DNA of 64,000 nt from Paenibacillus sp. SC116 (GCF_024733555.1 NZ_JANIOF010000001.1:124001-188000); one strand, 5' to 3'; counted from the stretch's first letter, positions 18,460 to 27,413 are shown. Numbers and translations are program-made. The notes: generated from the sequence alone by a model not told the origin.

Positions 18460-20202
18460 ATGGCTAAACCAGTGCGGAATCAAATATGGGGTTTAATGAA
18501 GAATCATATCCATTGGGTGTATCTCGGGGCTATCTGCTCCGTTATTCAAGCTTTTTTTGATGTCATCCGGGCTATTTTGTTGGAGAAAATGTTGGATACC
18601 ACCCTCGTTCAAGACCGAGATTATGTCATTGGTACAGCGTTGGCTTTGCTTGGTATCGTCGTTATCGGAATCGGATTAAGCTATTTTATCAAGTTTGCTT
18701 CTTATCTTTATGCGTACCGATTTGATAGATCTGTTCGTGATAATCTGATTCATCAGTTGATTCGCTCACCTATATCTACTCTGCATCGTTTCGATAGCGG
18801 CGATCTTGTCACTCGACTGAATGGGGATACGAGAGTCATTAAAGAATCTTTTTCCTTAAAACTTCACGAAGCCATATACTCGCCAATTGTATTTATACTT
18901 TCTTTTAGCTACTTGCTGTCTATTCATTGGCAGCTGACACTTGTCAGCGTTGTGCTGATGCCTATATCCATATACCTAATCAATCTGATCAGCAAACCTA
19001 TAACGCGACTCATGTCAAATATTCAAGTTCATTTTGGTGTGATTCAATCGATTTCCTCGGAAGTGCTTGCTGGTGTCGAAACAATTAAGTCATTCGGACT
19101 CGTAGAGCTAGTACGTAGTCGTTATAATAGCAGCATCCAAACGATATATGAAAAAGAGAAAGAAATTGAACAAAAAGTAGCGCGAATTGAACCTATTAAT
19201 ATTTTGCAGCGCTGGGGTACGTATTTAATCTGCACGGTTTATAGTGCGTATTTAGCAACGATCGGCGATATTACAGCAGGGGAACTATTAGTCTTTCTTA
19301 TTCTAGTTAATTATCTGATTAATCCCATCACAACGCTTCCAGGTATTATCGTTCAATTTCGTACAGCAAAAGCGGCTGCAGAACGAATTAAGGAGGTACT
19401 CTCATTTCTCCCGGAAAATAGCGCAGAAGCAGCGACGATTTTGACCTCACATGATACCGCTATTGAGCTTCAAAATATTGCTTTCAGCTATGATAACAAC
19501 AATCATACCCTTTCAGACCTGAACCTCAAGATTCCTAAAAATCAAATTACGGCAATTGTAGGACCAAGCGGGTCAGGAAAATCAACTTTGTTTAGTCTGT
19601 TGTGTGGTTTTTACATGCCTCAAAAAGGAAAGATCAGCTACTTTGGACAAGCGATGGATGAACAGAAGCTTGCAACGATTCGGCAGCATATTGGATTAGT
19701 TTCGCAAGAAACCTATCTATTTCCTGGTACGATTTTGGAAAATATCACTTGCTTCGAACCAGGTATACCATTTGTAGATGTATTAACAGCAGTCAAACAA
19801 GCGGATGCGCTTTCGTTCATTGAGCAGCTGCCGCATGGCTTCGATACAAAGATTGGCGAGGCAGGCATAGCTTTATCCGGCGGGCAGAAACAACGCATTG
19901 CCATAGCAAGGGCCATATTGAAGAATGCTTCCATACTGCTGTTCGACGAGCCAACTTCGGCCTTAGATTATGAAACAGAAGCAAGCATTCACAATGCAAT
20001 GGTGAACCTTTCGAAGGAAAAAACGATCGTCGTCATTGCTCATCGGTTATCATCTGTAGTTGATGCTACCCAAATTGTTGTTATGGAAAAAGGAAGACTG
20101 GTTCAGCAGGGGCCGCATGCACAGCTTCTGGCGGAAGGTGGATTATACAGAAAGTATTTTTATTATCAGATGTCAGAGGAGGGGGAGCTGCATGAACAGT
20201 AA
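18460..20202 (+). CDS. ABC transporter, half-transporter with fused permease and ATPase (exporter subunit 1)
   Basis: A 580-residue exporter-type half-transporter. An ABC_membrane region with six predicted spans occupies about residues 20-300. The ATPase follows, with Walker A GPSGSGKST (near 368), signature LSGGQKQR (near 472), Walker B ILLFDEPTSALD and an AHRLS H-loop. A second, different half-transporter overlaps its 3' end, so the two probably form a heterodimer. Position within the NRPS operon suggests export of, or self-protection from, the product. ATG follows GGGAGGGATGAT. Confidence 0.9.
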   Translation: MAKPVRNQIWGLMKNHIHWVYLGAICSVIQAFFDVIRAILLEKMLDTTLVQDRDYVIGTALALLGIVVIGIGLSYFIKFASYLYAYRFDRSVRDNLIHQLIRSPISTLHRFDSGDLVTRLNGDTRVIKESFSLKLHEAIYSPIVFILSFSYLLSIHWQLTLVSVVLMPISIYLINLISKPITRLMSNIQVHFGVIQSISSEVLAGVETIKSFGLVELVRSRYNSSIQTIYEKEKEIEQKVARIEPINILQRWGTYLICTVYSAYLATIGDITAGELLVFLILVNYLINPITTLPGIIVQFRTAKAAAERIKEVLSFLPENSAEAATILTSHDTAIELQNIAFSYDNNNHTLSDLNLKIPKNQITAIVGPSGSGKSTLFSLLCGFYMPQKGKISYFGQAMDEQKLATIRQHIGLVSQETYLFPGTILENITCFEPGIPFVDVLTAVKQADALSFIEQLPHGFDTKIGEAGIALSGGQKQRIAIARAILKNASILLFDEPTSALDYETEASIHNAMVNLSKEKTIVVIAHRLSSVVDATQIVVMEKGRLVQQGPHAQLLAEGGLYRKYFYYQMSEEGELHEQ

Positions 20203-21970
20203 CATTCGTAACTCTTTTCGTCAGATCCATCAGCTTCTACAGTTTCTAGCATCTGTTCGGAAAACTTATTTTATAGCCCTAATCTTATTTTGTGCTTCTG
20301 AATCGGCGCTGCCTATTGTGGCTGCCTTTGTTTATATTGATATTTTCAACGCAGCTGCAACTAGTGATATGTCGCTATTTTGGCGAGGAACGATTTCTTT
20401 TCTTGTGGCTTTAGTATCCGTTATGGCGATATCGACGATATGCAAATACATTTACATCATGTGTGTGAAAAAAACGATGGCTAACATTCGTCGTGTCGTA
20501 ACGGCGCAAGTATCTATATTGCCATGCAGTACCTACGACCGTATTCATTCTGGTGATATTTTATCAAGATTGACGAACGATTTGAATAATATAGAAGCGG
20601 TATACAGCTGGCATTTTCGTTCGATCATTCAGACAGTGCTGTATAGTGTGGCCTCTATTACTATTATGTTGTTTCTTCATTGGCAATTCGCGCTCTTTCT
20701 AGTAGGCATGTGTTTATTTTCCACTTATATCATTATGCGCTTCTCGCAGCCTATACAATCGATTGCCTTTGCCATTCAGACGCAGTTAGGACAAATTACA
20801 GAGCGGGCCGTTGATATGTTGGCTGGAGTAAAAGTAATTAAAATGTTTCATTTAGAGGAAAAAGTAAAGAAATTGAACGAAGAGCAGAACCACAACCTCA
20901 GCAAAGAGGGGATACGCTTTGGTGTGAAAAATGGCCAGTTAGAAAGCTGGAGCTATTTTTTAAATTTCATGAACTATTCCGGTGTTATTGCGGTAGGTGT
21001 GTTTCTCGTCTTAAATGGTCAATTAGGTTTAGGGATTCTTATTGCGTTCGCACAGCTTCAATGGAATATGTCGCAATCCATATTGCAGTTAGGGAATACG
21101 GTGGTCAACATGATGTCATCTCTTGTTAGTGTGCATCGAGTAAAGGAATTGCTGGATGAGCCCGCTGAGCCTGTACGAATTTTGCCGCATGAAGCCATCT
21201 CTCTAGGCGATGGAGGAAGGGTATCTGGCAAGTCCGCTTCCGCCGCTATTTGTTTTTCCGACGTATCCTTTTCGTATACGAGTGATTCAACTGCCTTGCA
21301 TCGTCTAAATTTTAGTATTAACAAAGGACAGAAAGCTGTGCTTGTTGGGCCTAGTGGCTCGGGAAAGAGCACGTTATTTAAATTGATTCAAGGATTTTAC
21401 GCGCCGAATGAGGGACATATTTATATTGAAGGAAAATCAATCTATGAAACGCCCTTAGAGCAGTGGAGAAAGTCAATATCCTACTTATCACAAGAGCCGT
21501 GGCTATTTTCTGGAACCGTCTATGAAAATATAGCGTGCGGGCGAAGTGATGCAACTGAGGATGAAGTAATACAGGCGGCAAAATTAGCGAATATTCATGA
21601 TTTCATTATGACTTTGCAAGATGGGTACCAGTCTCAGGTCGGAGAAAATGGAAGGCTGCTATCTGGCGGACAGCGTCAAAGGATCGCGATTAGCAGAGCT
21701 TTTTTGAAAAATGCTCCTGTCTTACTGCTTGATGAGGCAACTTCGGCTTTGGATGCCGAGTCGGAAATACAAGTTCGTCAATCGTTGGAGCTATTAATGA
21801 AAGATCGCGCAACGATCCTTATTACCCATCGACTCTCCGTATTATCTGAAAGAGATATGATTATGGTGCTGCGCGATGGTCGCATATCCGAGATTGGCAC
21901 GCATCAAGAACTAATGAAGGGTGAAAATTTCTATAAAGAATTGATAGTCTCCAGTCGTCCTGCCGTGTAA
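20192..21970 (+). CDS. ABC transporter, half-transporter with fused permease and ATPase (exporter subunit 2)
   Basis: A 592-residue half-transporter. The membrane domain spans about residues 20-310. The ATPase has Walker A GPSGSGKST (near 386), signature LSGGQRQR (near 490), Walker B VLLLDEATSALD and THRLS. The frame is open further upstream, but ATG 20192 is chosen because GAGGAGGGGG sits just before it. It overlaps the preceding gene by 11 bases, typical of translationally coupled heterodimeric exporters. It likely partners the preceding protein in exporting the cluster product. Confidence 0.9.
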   Translation: MNSNIRNSFRQIHQLLQFLASVRKTYFIALILFCASESALPIVAAFVYIDIFNAAATSDMSLFWRGTISFLVALVSVMAISTICKYIYIMCVKKTMANIRRVVTAQVSILPCSTYDRIHSGDILSRLTNDLNNIEAVYSWHFRSIIQTVLYSVASITIMLFLHWQFALFLVGMCLFSTYIIMRFSQPIQSIAFAIQTQLGQITERAVDMLAGVKVIKMFHLEEKVKKLNEEQNHNLSKEGIRFGVKNGQLESWSYFLNFMNYSGVIAVGVFLVLNGQLGLGILIAFAQLQWNMSQSILQLGNTVVNMMSSLVSVHRVKELLDEPAEPVRILPHEAISLGDGGRVSGKSASAAICFSDVSFSYTSDSTALHRLNFSINKGQKAVLVGPSGSGKSTLFKLIQGFYAPNEGHIYIEGKSIYETPLEQWRKSISYLSQEPWLFSGTVYENIACGRSDATEDEVIQAAKLANIHDFIMTLQDGYQSQVGENGRLLSGGQRQRIAISRAFLKNAPVLLLDEATSALDAESEIQVRQSLELLMKDRATILITHRLSVLSERDMIMVLRDGRISEIGTHQELMKGENFYKELIVSSRPAV

Positions 21971-21987
21971 CAAAGAAGGGAGCAGCT

Positions 21988-22995
21988 ATGGAAAAATTTT
22001 ATGATGTGAAGCCGTTTAATGATTTGTTTTATAAAAATTGTTTTTTTAGCGCCTTGTTTCCTGTTATTCAATATTTCGGGCAGCCAATTGAGTACGTGTT
22101 GGCATATGATCGGATTTGGTACGAACAAAATCATAACGATGAGCTGTGGCCTGTTAAACTTCAAATGGAATCCGTACACTCGATTGACCGAATTGTAAAT
22201 GAACTTGGACTACAAATAGATACCGTGTTTCAGAGCGAGAATATTATCGCTGACCTTACAGAAGCATTGCAGCAGGGGAAGCTGCCTTTATTGAACATTG
22301 ATTGTTATGCGCTGCCAATGAGAAAGGATCTATATCGACAAGAGCATTGGCCTCATGTACTGCTCATTTGTGGGGTAGATACAGCAAATCAGGTGTTTTA
22401 TGTAATTGAGCACCGTGAACGGGAAAGTATGACGTATGAAAGAAGACTGTTATCGTTTAATGATTTAGAACAAGCCTATGCGGGATTTGTAGATCACTTT
22501 TTACCGAGTTGGTCAGGGGCATCCATGTATTACATCTCGGAAACAGGTGCGAATCATTCAACGATATCTAGTTCAGCAGTATGGGTGAAACAATTATCGG
22601 AAGATAAGCAGATGCTTGAGGGAAGTCATTTGATCAACGCAGCTGAAATGGTAGATTGGCTGCAGAACATTTGTATGCAGGAAGAACAGTTGCAGAGACA
22701 TACGCAGGAACTGATTAAAGGCTTAAATGAGACGATCCTAATAAAACAAGCGGAGCAATACCGGCTTAGTAAGATAATGCCTGAGGCGCAAGCAGCTCTT
22801 GAACGACTAACCGCACAACTGGAGGTCTTGCAAAAATTAAGAAGAGTGATTGGCAAATATGCGATGACTCATGTATATCCGCATAAAGCGTTTACTGATA
22901 ATTCGATATTTACGAATATTCTGTATCTAGAGCGGGAGTGTGTGTCACTATTGTGCCTTGCAGCGGAAGAGCATGGGATAAAGGAGAACGTGTAA
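21988..22995 (+). CDS. BtrH/C39-like protein, possible acyl-ACP transferase
   Basis: A 335-residue protein resembling the N-terminal domain family of butirosin BtrH, a cysteine-peptidase-like fold. Cys18 (YKNCFFSAL) and His123 (HWPHVLLICGVD), followed by FYVIEH, fit a C-H-D/E arrangement. BtrH moves an acyl group from the carrier protein BtrI to an amine. The C-terminal third (about 210-335) is helical with coiled-coil character. The carrier-protein gene starts in its stop codon (TAATG), which supports a carrier-dependent role. The family call rests on pattern only. A chaperone or cyclase role is possible. AAGAAGGGAG precedes the ATG. Confidence 0.5.
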   Translation: MEKFYDVKPFNDLFYKNCFFSALFPVIQYFGQPIEYVLAYDRIWYEQNHNDELWPVKLQMESVHSIDRIVNELGLQIDTVFQSENIIADLTEALQQGKLPLLNIDCYALPMRKDLYRQEHWPHVLLICGVDTANQVFYVIEHRERESMTYERRLLSFNDLEQAYAGFVDHFLPSWSGASMYYISETGANHSTISSSAVWVKQLSEDKQMLEGSHLINAAEMVDWLQNICMQEEQLQRHTQELIKGLNETILIKQAEQYRLSKIMPEAQAALERLTAQLEVLQKLRRVIGKYAMTHVYPHKAFTDNSIFTNILYLERECVSLLCLAAEEHGIKENV

Positions 22996-23234
22996 TGGAC
23001 TTATCACAACAGATACGAGAATTAATTCTCGAAGTAACGAAGTTAGAGCAAGATACTCCATTCTCGCATGATTTTCCCTTAAGCGAATTAGGTCTGCATT
23101 CTATGCGGGTGGTTGAGTTGATTGTAAAGCTGGAGACAGCGTTTGATATCGAAATATCTGACGATGTGACCGTTGAAGATTTTAAGACGTTGCAGCACAT
23201 TACCAGCTTAGTAGAAGGAATCTTAAACGAATAG
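22995..23234 (+). CDS. Stand-alone acyl/peptidyl carrier protein
   Basis: A 79-residue carrier protein with a phosphopantetheine site at Ser36 in LGLHSMRVVEL (His35 replaces the usual Asp before Ser). The ATG at 22995 overlaps the stop of the BtrH-like gene and an AAGGAGAACG Shine-Dalgarno lies upstream; a longer open frame to 22938 lacks one. It may carry an acyl or peptidyl intermediate between the NRPS or a ligase and the BtrH-like proteins, as BtrI does in butirosin synthesis. Substrate unknown. Confidence 0.85.
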   Translation: MDLSQQIRELILEVTKLEQDTPFSHDFPLSELGLHSMRVVELIVKLETAFDIEISDDVTVEDFKTLQHITSLVEGILNE

Positions 23235-23235
23235 A

Positions 23236-24516
23236 GTGATGCAGACGATGAAAGAACGAGACCAAGATACTAGACTTATTGACGCTAAGGGATTAATGGT
23301 ATATTACGTAACCTCGATTATTGGAGTTGGCATTCTTATCGTTCCCGGAATCGCTTACGGAATCGCGGGACCAGCTTCCTTGCTTTCTTGGATCATCTTG
23401 GCGTTGTTGTCCTATCCTATAGCTCGCTCGTTCTCCAAATTAATCGTAGAACGCCCTCATTCCAGCGGACTTATGCTGATGGTGGGGGATGTATTTGGAG
23501 AAAAAGTAGGTCAAAGTCTCAATTTGTTACTGGCGTTCACGATGATTATCGGTAATCCCATCATGGGTATTGCTGCTGCTCGATATTTGCAAAATATTGT
23601 CGGTTTTGATGATTATTTTGTTCTGCTGTACGGTTTTTTCTTTATGCTGGCATCCATCTTGTTAAATCTGCTCGGGGTTAAGATGAGTAACAGAATTCAG
23701 TTTATTTCCTTCCTCGTGCTATCTATTATATTAAGCGCGATTATAGGGATTGCGCTCTTCCATGCAGACTTTGAACAGACAGCTTCATTTGCTCCGCATG
23801 GTTATACGGCAGTCTTATCTGCGATAACCGTCTGCTTCTATTCCTTTCTAGGCTGGGAGAATGCGACGAATATAGCTGGCGACGTGAAGGATCCCAGAGC
23901 TTCGTACCGGAAAGCAGTTCCTATCGCTGTAATGATTGTGGGTGCATTGTATGTCCTGCTTGCAATTGCCTTAATCGTAAGAATTCCGGCTGGAGCTTAT
24001 GAAGACACGCAAACGGTGCTTCCATTGCTGCTTGAAGGTATCGTTCCTGAACAGGTCGGGTATTTGTACAACGCGTTGGCTATTTTCCTCATTATGATGG
24101 CAACCAATGCATGGGTATTTAGCGCATCGCGAGTTATTGTTTCCCTTGCGGAAACGAAGGTGCTGCCTGCATTATTTGCACGAACAACACAGAAAAATGT
24201 ACATACTTCTGCATATCTTCTGTTAGCGGTATGGTATGGCGTTATTTTGCTTATATTAGCATCGTTCGAACTGGATGAAGTTTATTTGATTCAAATGACC
24301 AATTTTAATTTCTTTATCATTTACTTATTTATTTATGGTGCAGCTATTAAATATTACAAGGCAGCTCGAGATCGGCTGTTCTATGTTGTCATGTTGATGC
24401 TCGTATTGTTGATCTTACCGTTTTTCGAAGGATCTGCTATTTTCTCAATCTGTCTAGGGATACTCTCCTTTATATTGATTGCTATTAAACGGAGTCAGGA
24501 GAAATCAGTTGGATGA
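23236..24516 (+). CDS. APC-superfamily amino acid permease
   Basis: A 426-residue membrane protein with about 12 hydrophobic spans and the APC-type first-span motif YYVTSIIGVGILIVPGIA, then SFLGWENATNIAGDVKDP near residue 205. It most resembles YjeH/AAE-type amino acid transporters. It begins one base after the carrier protein stop (GTG 23236 or, equally possible, ATG 23239) and overlaps the oxidase gene by four bases, so it belongs to the cluster. It may import a precursor amino acid or move the product or a by-product; the direction cannot be told. Confidence 0.85.
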   Translation: MMQTMKERDQDTRLIDAKGLMVYYVTSIIGVGILIVPGIAYGIAGPASLLSWIILALLSYPIARSFSKLIVERPHSSGLMLMVGDVFGEKVGQSLNLLLAFTMIIGNPIMGIAAARYLQNIVGFDDYFVLLYGFFFMLASILLNLLGVKMSNRIQFISFLVLSIILSAIIGIALFHADFEQTASFAPHGYTAVLSAITVCFYSFLGWENATNIAGDVKDPRASYRKAVPIAVMIVGALYVLLAIALIVRIPAGAYEDTQTVLPLLLEGIVPEQVGYLYNALAIFLIMMATNAWVFSASRVIVSLAETKVLPALFARTTQKNVHTSAYLLLAVWYGVILLILASFELDEVYLIQMTNFNFFIIYLFIYGAAIKYYKAARDRLFYVVMLMLVLLILPFFEGSAIFSICLGILSFILIAIKRSQEKSVG

Positions 24517-25568
24517 AAACGATGGATGTAGTCGTCATAGGTGGCGGAATTATTGGCGCTTTCGTTGCTTGCAAGCTGAACAAAAGCGGCTTCAAAAGGA
24601 TTGCGCTGCTTGAGAAACTCGAGATCGGGAACGGTGCTACTGGGCAATCAGGAGGAATTGTACGTGTGTATCATTCGGATCCATTGCTTTCAAATTTAGC
24701 ACTGGAAGGTTTTAAGGAATATCAGGCTGAGTGTGATCTAAGCGAGCAGGAATGCGCATTTACACGCACTGGCTTCTTGTATATGGAGTCTACCGACGAA
24801 TTGTCTCATTTGCAAAGGGAGTGCTCAAGACTCTCGGCCAATGGGGCTGCTGTCGAAGTTCTATCGATACAAGAGGGAACAAGAAGATTTCCGGAGTTCA
24901 AGTGGAGTGATTTGAAAGCGGCTGTCTACGAGCCTGATGCTGGCTATATGGACCCACTGCTAGCGACCAAAGCGCTTACTAGAAAGTTGGCTGATCGAGG
25001 TGTAGAGCTGTACGAAGGTATAGAGGTATATGAAATATTGCAAGAACATGGACAGACGATAGGCGTTAGAACTTCTGCTGAGACCATCTATTGTCCTCAT
25101 GTAATCATTTGTGCAGGAGCGTGGAGCAGCACATTACTTACAGATCACATTATCTCGGAGAAGATAAGAAGTAAGAGTATTCAATTTCAAGTCGTTAAAC
25201 TTCAACATGCACCGCGAACTGGCTTTATTGATTCAGCTATGGATCTATACAGCCGACCTTATAGGAATGGGCTAACATTAGTAGGACTTCCAGTAGATGA
25301 ATGGGATATCGATATAGAGAATCGAAAGTCGATCGACCTTGATCAAGAGCGACGTGTCTTGCTAGCAGCTCAGCAGCGCCTGAGCCATTGGGGAGAAGTC
25401 TCCACATATGGAGGGCGAAAAAGCTTTGATGCCTATAGTTTGGGTGGATGTGGAATCGTTGAAGAAGTGCCTGGGCTTAGAGGGACAATAATTGCAAGCG
25501 GATTTAGCGGCAGTGGAGTAAAGATAGCCCCAGCAGTTGGGAATCGAGTTGTGCAGTTATTGACATGA
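24513..25568 (+). CDS. FAD-dependent amine/D-amino acid oxidase (DAO family), predicted hydrazine-releasing oxidase
   Basis: A 351-residue DAO-fold flavoenzyme with a dinucleotide-binding GGGIIGAFVA (near residue 10), the ERNGATGQSGG-like segment GNGATGQSGGIVRVYH, ICAGAWS and the C-terminal GFSGSGVKIAPAVG. The family oxidises C-N bonds of amino acids such as glycine, sarcosine or D-amino acids. In the triacsin and formycin pathways a member cleaves the lysine-derived hydrazine to hydrazinoacetate plus 2-aminoadipate semialdehyde. The same job here is inferred from the N-hydroxylase/cupin/MetRS cassette upstream. It overlaps the permease by ATGA. Confidence 0.85.
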   Translation: MKTMDVVVIGGGIIGAFVACKLNKSGFKRIALLEKLEIGNGATGQSGGIVRVYHSDPLLSNLALEGFKEYQAECDLSEQECAFTRTGFLYMESTDELSHLQRECSRLSANGAAVEVLSIQEGTRRFPEFKWSDLKAAVYEPDAGYMDPLLATKALTRKLADRGVELYEGIEVYEILQEHGQTIGVRTSAETIYCPHVIICAGAWSSTLLTDHIISEKIRSKSIQFQVVKLQHAPRTGFIDSAMDLYSRPYRNGLTLVGLPVDEWDIDIENRKSIDLDQERRVLLAAQQRLSHWGEVSTYGGRKSFDAYSLGGCGIVEEVPGLRGTIIASGFSGSGVKIAPAVGNRVVQLLT

Positions 25569-25617
25569 AAAGTATAAAGAAGTGTATAGACTTCTGGATA
25601 GAAAGGAAGGTTTTCGT

Positions 25618-27201
25618 ATGGAGGTTGTATCAACCGCACTATTTTATAGTTTCGTAACATGCAGGAAAGCACAAGTGTTTCGCTATTTGGATAAGCATGT
25701 GGATGTACGCTCCCATTTTTGGAATGCATATGAAAGCATTGATAAGATCTATAAGGAAATGATAACAGCAGAAAAAGCCGGATGGGACTATTCATGGGAA
25801 ATTGAGCCGAGCAATGAAATGCTGGGAACCGTAGAGAAATCAATTACGTTTGACAGTTTTCATGCTGCGAAAGAAACGATCATTCAACGGCTAGCCAATG
25901 GTGAGGAAGTATTTATTTGGGTCAGAAATAAGTATATTCCTCACATGCAATTGACTCAAATGAATTTAGATGGAATTCATTCACTCGCTCTAACCGCCTA
26001 TAATGAGGTGGATGATTCCTTTACGATATTTGATTATCCATTTGAGAAAATATACGAATCGACACTTCTTGAGCAAGCTTTTAATAGCGCGGAAGTGTTC
26101 ATGGTAGATTATTACTCGATTGCAAAAGTGGCAGATGAAGCTGGCGAGTACATCGACTCGCGATTTCGTCAGAAAATGCTGGAGTTGGGTGACGAGGGAG
26201 ATCGTTTTGAGCAATTGAAACAGGCTATTACGACAACCGATATTAAGCTGGAATCATTGCTCTCCTTTTTCGGGGTGTACGCTTTGTCTAGGAAAATGGT
26301 AGCGGGTTATTTAGAAAAAAATCATTACTCCGAGCATCTTGTTGAAATTCTACATAAGTCTTCCAAAGTTTCGGAAGTTATCAAACAAAGGATAGCGAAG
26401 TTCTCTATAACATCAACGGATTTGAAGGCTTGTTGGAGCCGCATTGAAGAAAAATACGATGAAATGAAAAAGTTGGAACAGCAATTTATTAAGGATGTAC
26501 AGCAAGAAATGATAAGTGGGGTGAAGCCCGAGTTTACACGATTACCGCCCAATGCCCCAACAGACTTGAAATTGCTGTATTCAACCGATACGAGCGCATG
26601 GATATCATGGATAGACGACAAAGGAGAATTGGAGTCTAATTGCTATCTTGTATTTGTTAATGGTTCCGAGATTACGAAATGCTCTGCGACTCATTATATT
26701 ATTCCTAATCTTGAACCGGAGACGAAATATGAAGTGGCTGTTAAATCGATGAATACAAACAATGAAGAAAGTGTTGGAGATTGCCGTTTAGAAATCGTCA
26801 CGAAGATGGTTGAGCTGGAAGGCACTCTTTCGTTACACAAACCCGTTTACACCTCATCGGATCAAAGTGAACTGCTTAGCAGATATAATCTTGTTGACTC
26901 GCAGCCATCGACTAGATGGAGCAGCGATTATAACGATGATGAGTGGGCGTGCGTTGATTTGGGGATGTCGAAGCCGATTAAAAGCATTTTATTGCGCTGG
27001 GAAGATGCTTATGCAACGGAATATAAAGTTCAGTTATCTGCTAACTTAGAAGATTGGCAAGATATCCATCATGAAAGGGAAGGGTCAGGCGGACGCGTAC
27101 AGTTTGAAGTAGCGAATGCTAGTGGCAGATACGTTAGAATGCTGGGTATGAAAAGAGCGACCATGTATGGCTATTCCTTATACGAATTCACAGTGTGCTA
27201 G
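25618..27201 (+). CDS. BtrH/C39-like domain fused to FN3 and F5/8 type C (discoidin) domains
   Basis: 527 residues. The N-terminal ~175 residues look like a divergent paralogue of the BtrH-like protein at 21988, with Cys15 (SFVTCRK) and His121 (GIHSLALTAYNEVDDSFTIFDY) at nearly the same spacing. A helical linker (about 175-308) follows, then a fibronectin type III domain (about 309-400: PPNAPTDLKL...YEVAVKSMN) and a discoidin/F5-8C domain (about 400-527: SSDYNDDEWACVDLG...VKYVRM-like end). No signal peptide is visible, odd for FN3 and discoidin modules, which are usually extracellular. ATG 25618 follows AAAGGAAGG; the upstream in-frame ATG has no such site. It is the last gene of the cluster. 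The role is unknown: acyl transfer, peptide release or binding a sugar-bearing partner. Confidence 0.6.
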   Translation: MEVVSTALFYSFVTCRKAQVFRYLDKHVDVRSHFWNAYESIDKIYKEMITAEKAGWDYSWEIEPSNEMLGTVEKSITFDSFHAAKETIIQRLANGEEVFIWVRNKYIPHMQLTQMNLDGIHSLALTAYNEVDDSFTIFDYPFEKIYESTLLEQAFNSAEVFMVDYYSIAKVADEAGEYIDSRFRQKMLELGDEGDRFEQLKQAITTTDIKLESLLSFFGVYALSRKMVAGYLEKNHYSEHLVEILHKSSKVSEVIKQRIAKFSITSTDLKACWSRIEEKYDEMKKLEQQFIKDVQQEMISGVKPEFTRLPPNAPTDLKLLYSTDTSAWISWIDDKGELESNCYLVFVNGSEITKCSATHYIIPNLEPETKYEVAVKSMNTNNEESVGDCRLEIVTKMVELEGTLSLHKPVYTSSDQSELLSRYNLVDSQPSTRWSSDYNDDEWACVDLGMSKPIKSILLRWEDAYATEYKVQLSANLEDWQDIHHEREGSGGRVQFEVANASGRYVRMLGMKRATMYGYSLYEFTVC

Positions 27202-27273
27202 TAGTAACTATGTTCAACTTTGCATGGGACGTCACACGATAAAAGAGTATAGATAATATAGGTGAAATATAGG

Positions 27274-27322
27274 AAAAAGACCATGCCTAAGTTTATTTTT
27301 TAAACGGAGGTATGGTTTTTTC
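27274..27322 (+). terminator. Terminator ending the NRPS/hydrazine cluster
   Basis: ACCATGCCTAAGTTTA (27280-27295) pairs imperfectly with TAAACGGAGGTATGGT (27301-27316), followed by TTTTTTC. A short A-run precedes it. Confidence 0.7.
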
Positions 27323-27368
27323 TTGAGTTAAATTGTGACGGGAGACGTTGATTAAAATAAAAAAACTA

Positions 27369-27397
27369 TTTACAACTCTTAAAGAAAGCGTTATCAT
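27369..27397 (+). promoter_or_regulatory. Predicted sigma-A promoter of the gluconate operon
   Basis: TTTACA (27369-27374), 17-base spacer, TATCAT (27392-27397). It sits immediately before the GntR operator and overlaps the cre site. Confidence 0.6.
27383..27396. promoter_or_regulatory. Catabolite response element (cre, CcpA site)
   Basis: AGAAAGCGTTATCA matches the cre consensus TGWNANCGNTNWCA at all fixed positions but the first. It overlaps the -10 element of the gluconate promoter, a placement expected for glucose repression. Confidence 0.65.
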
Positions 27398-27413
27398 ACG
27401 TTTACGAAGTACA

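Noticed and set aside
20060-20191. Longer N terminus for the second ABC half-transporter
   Set aside because: It would lie within the ATPase end of the upstream gene with no ribosome site; the ATG at 20192 has GAGGAGGGGG before it.
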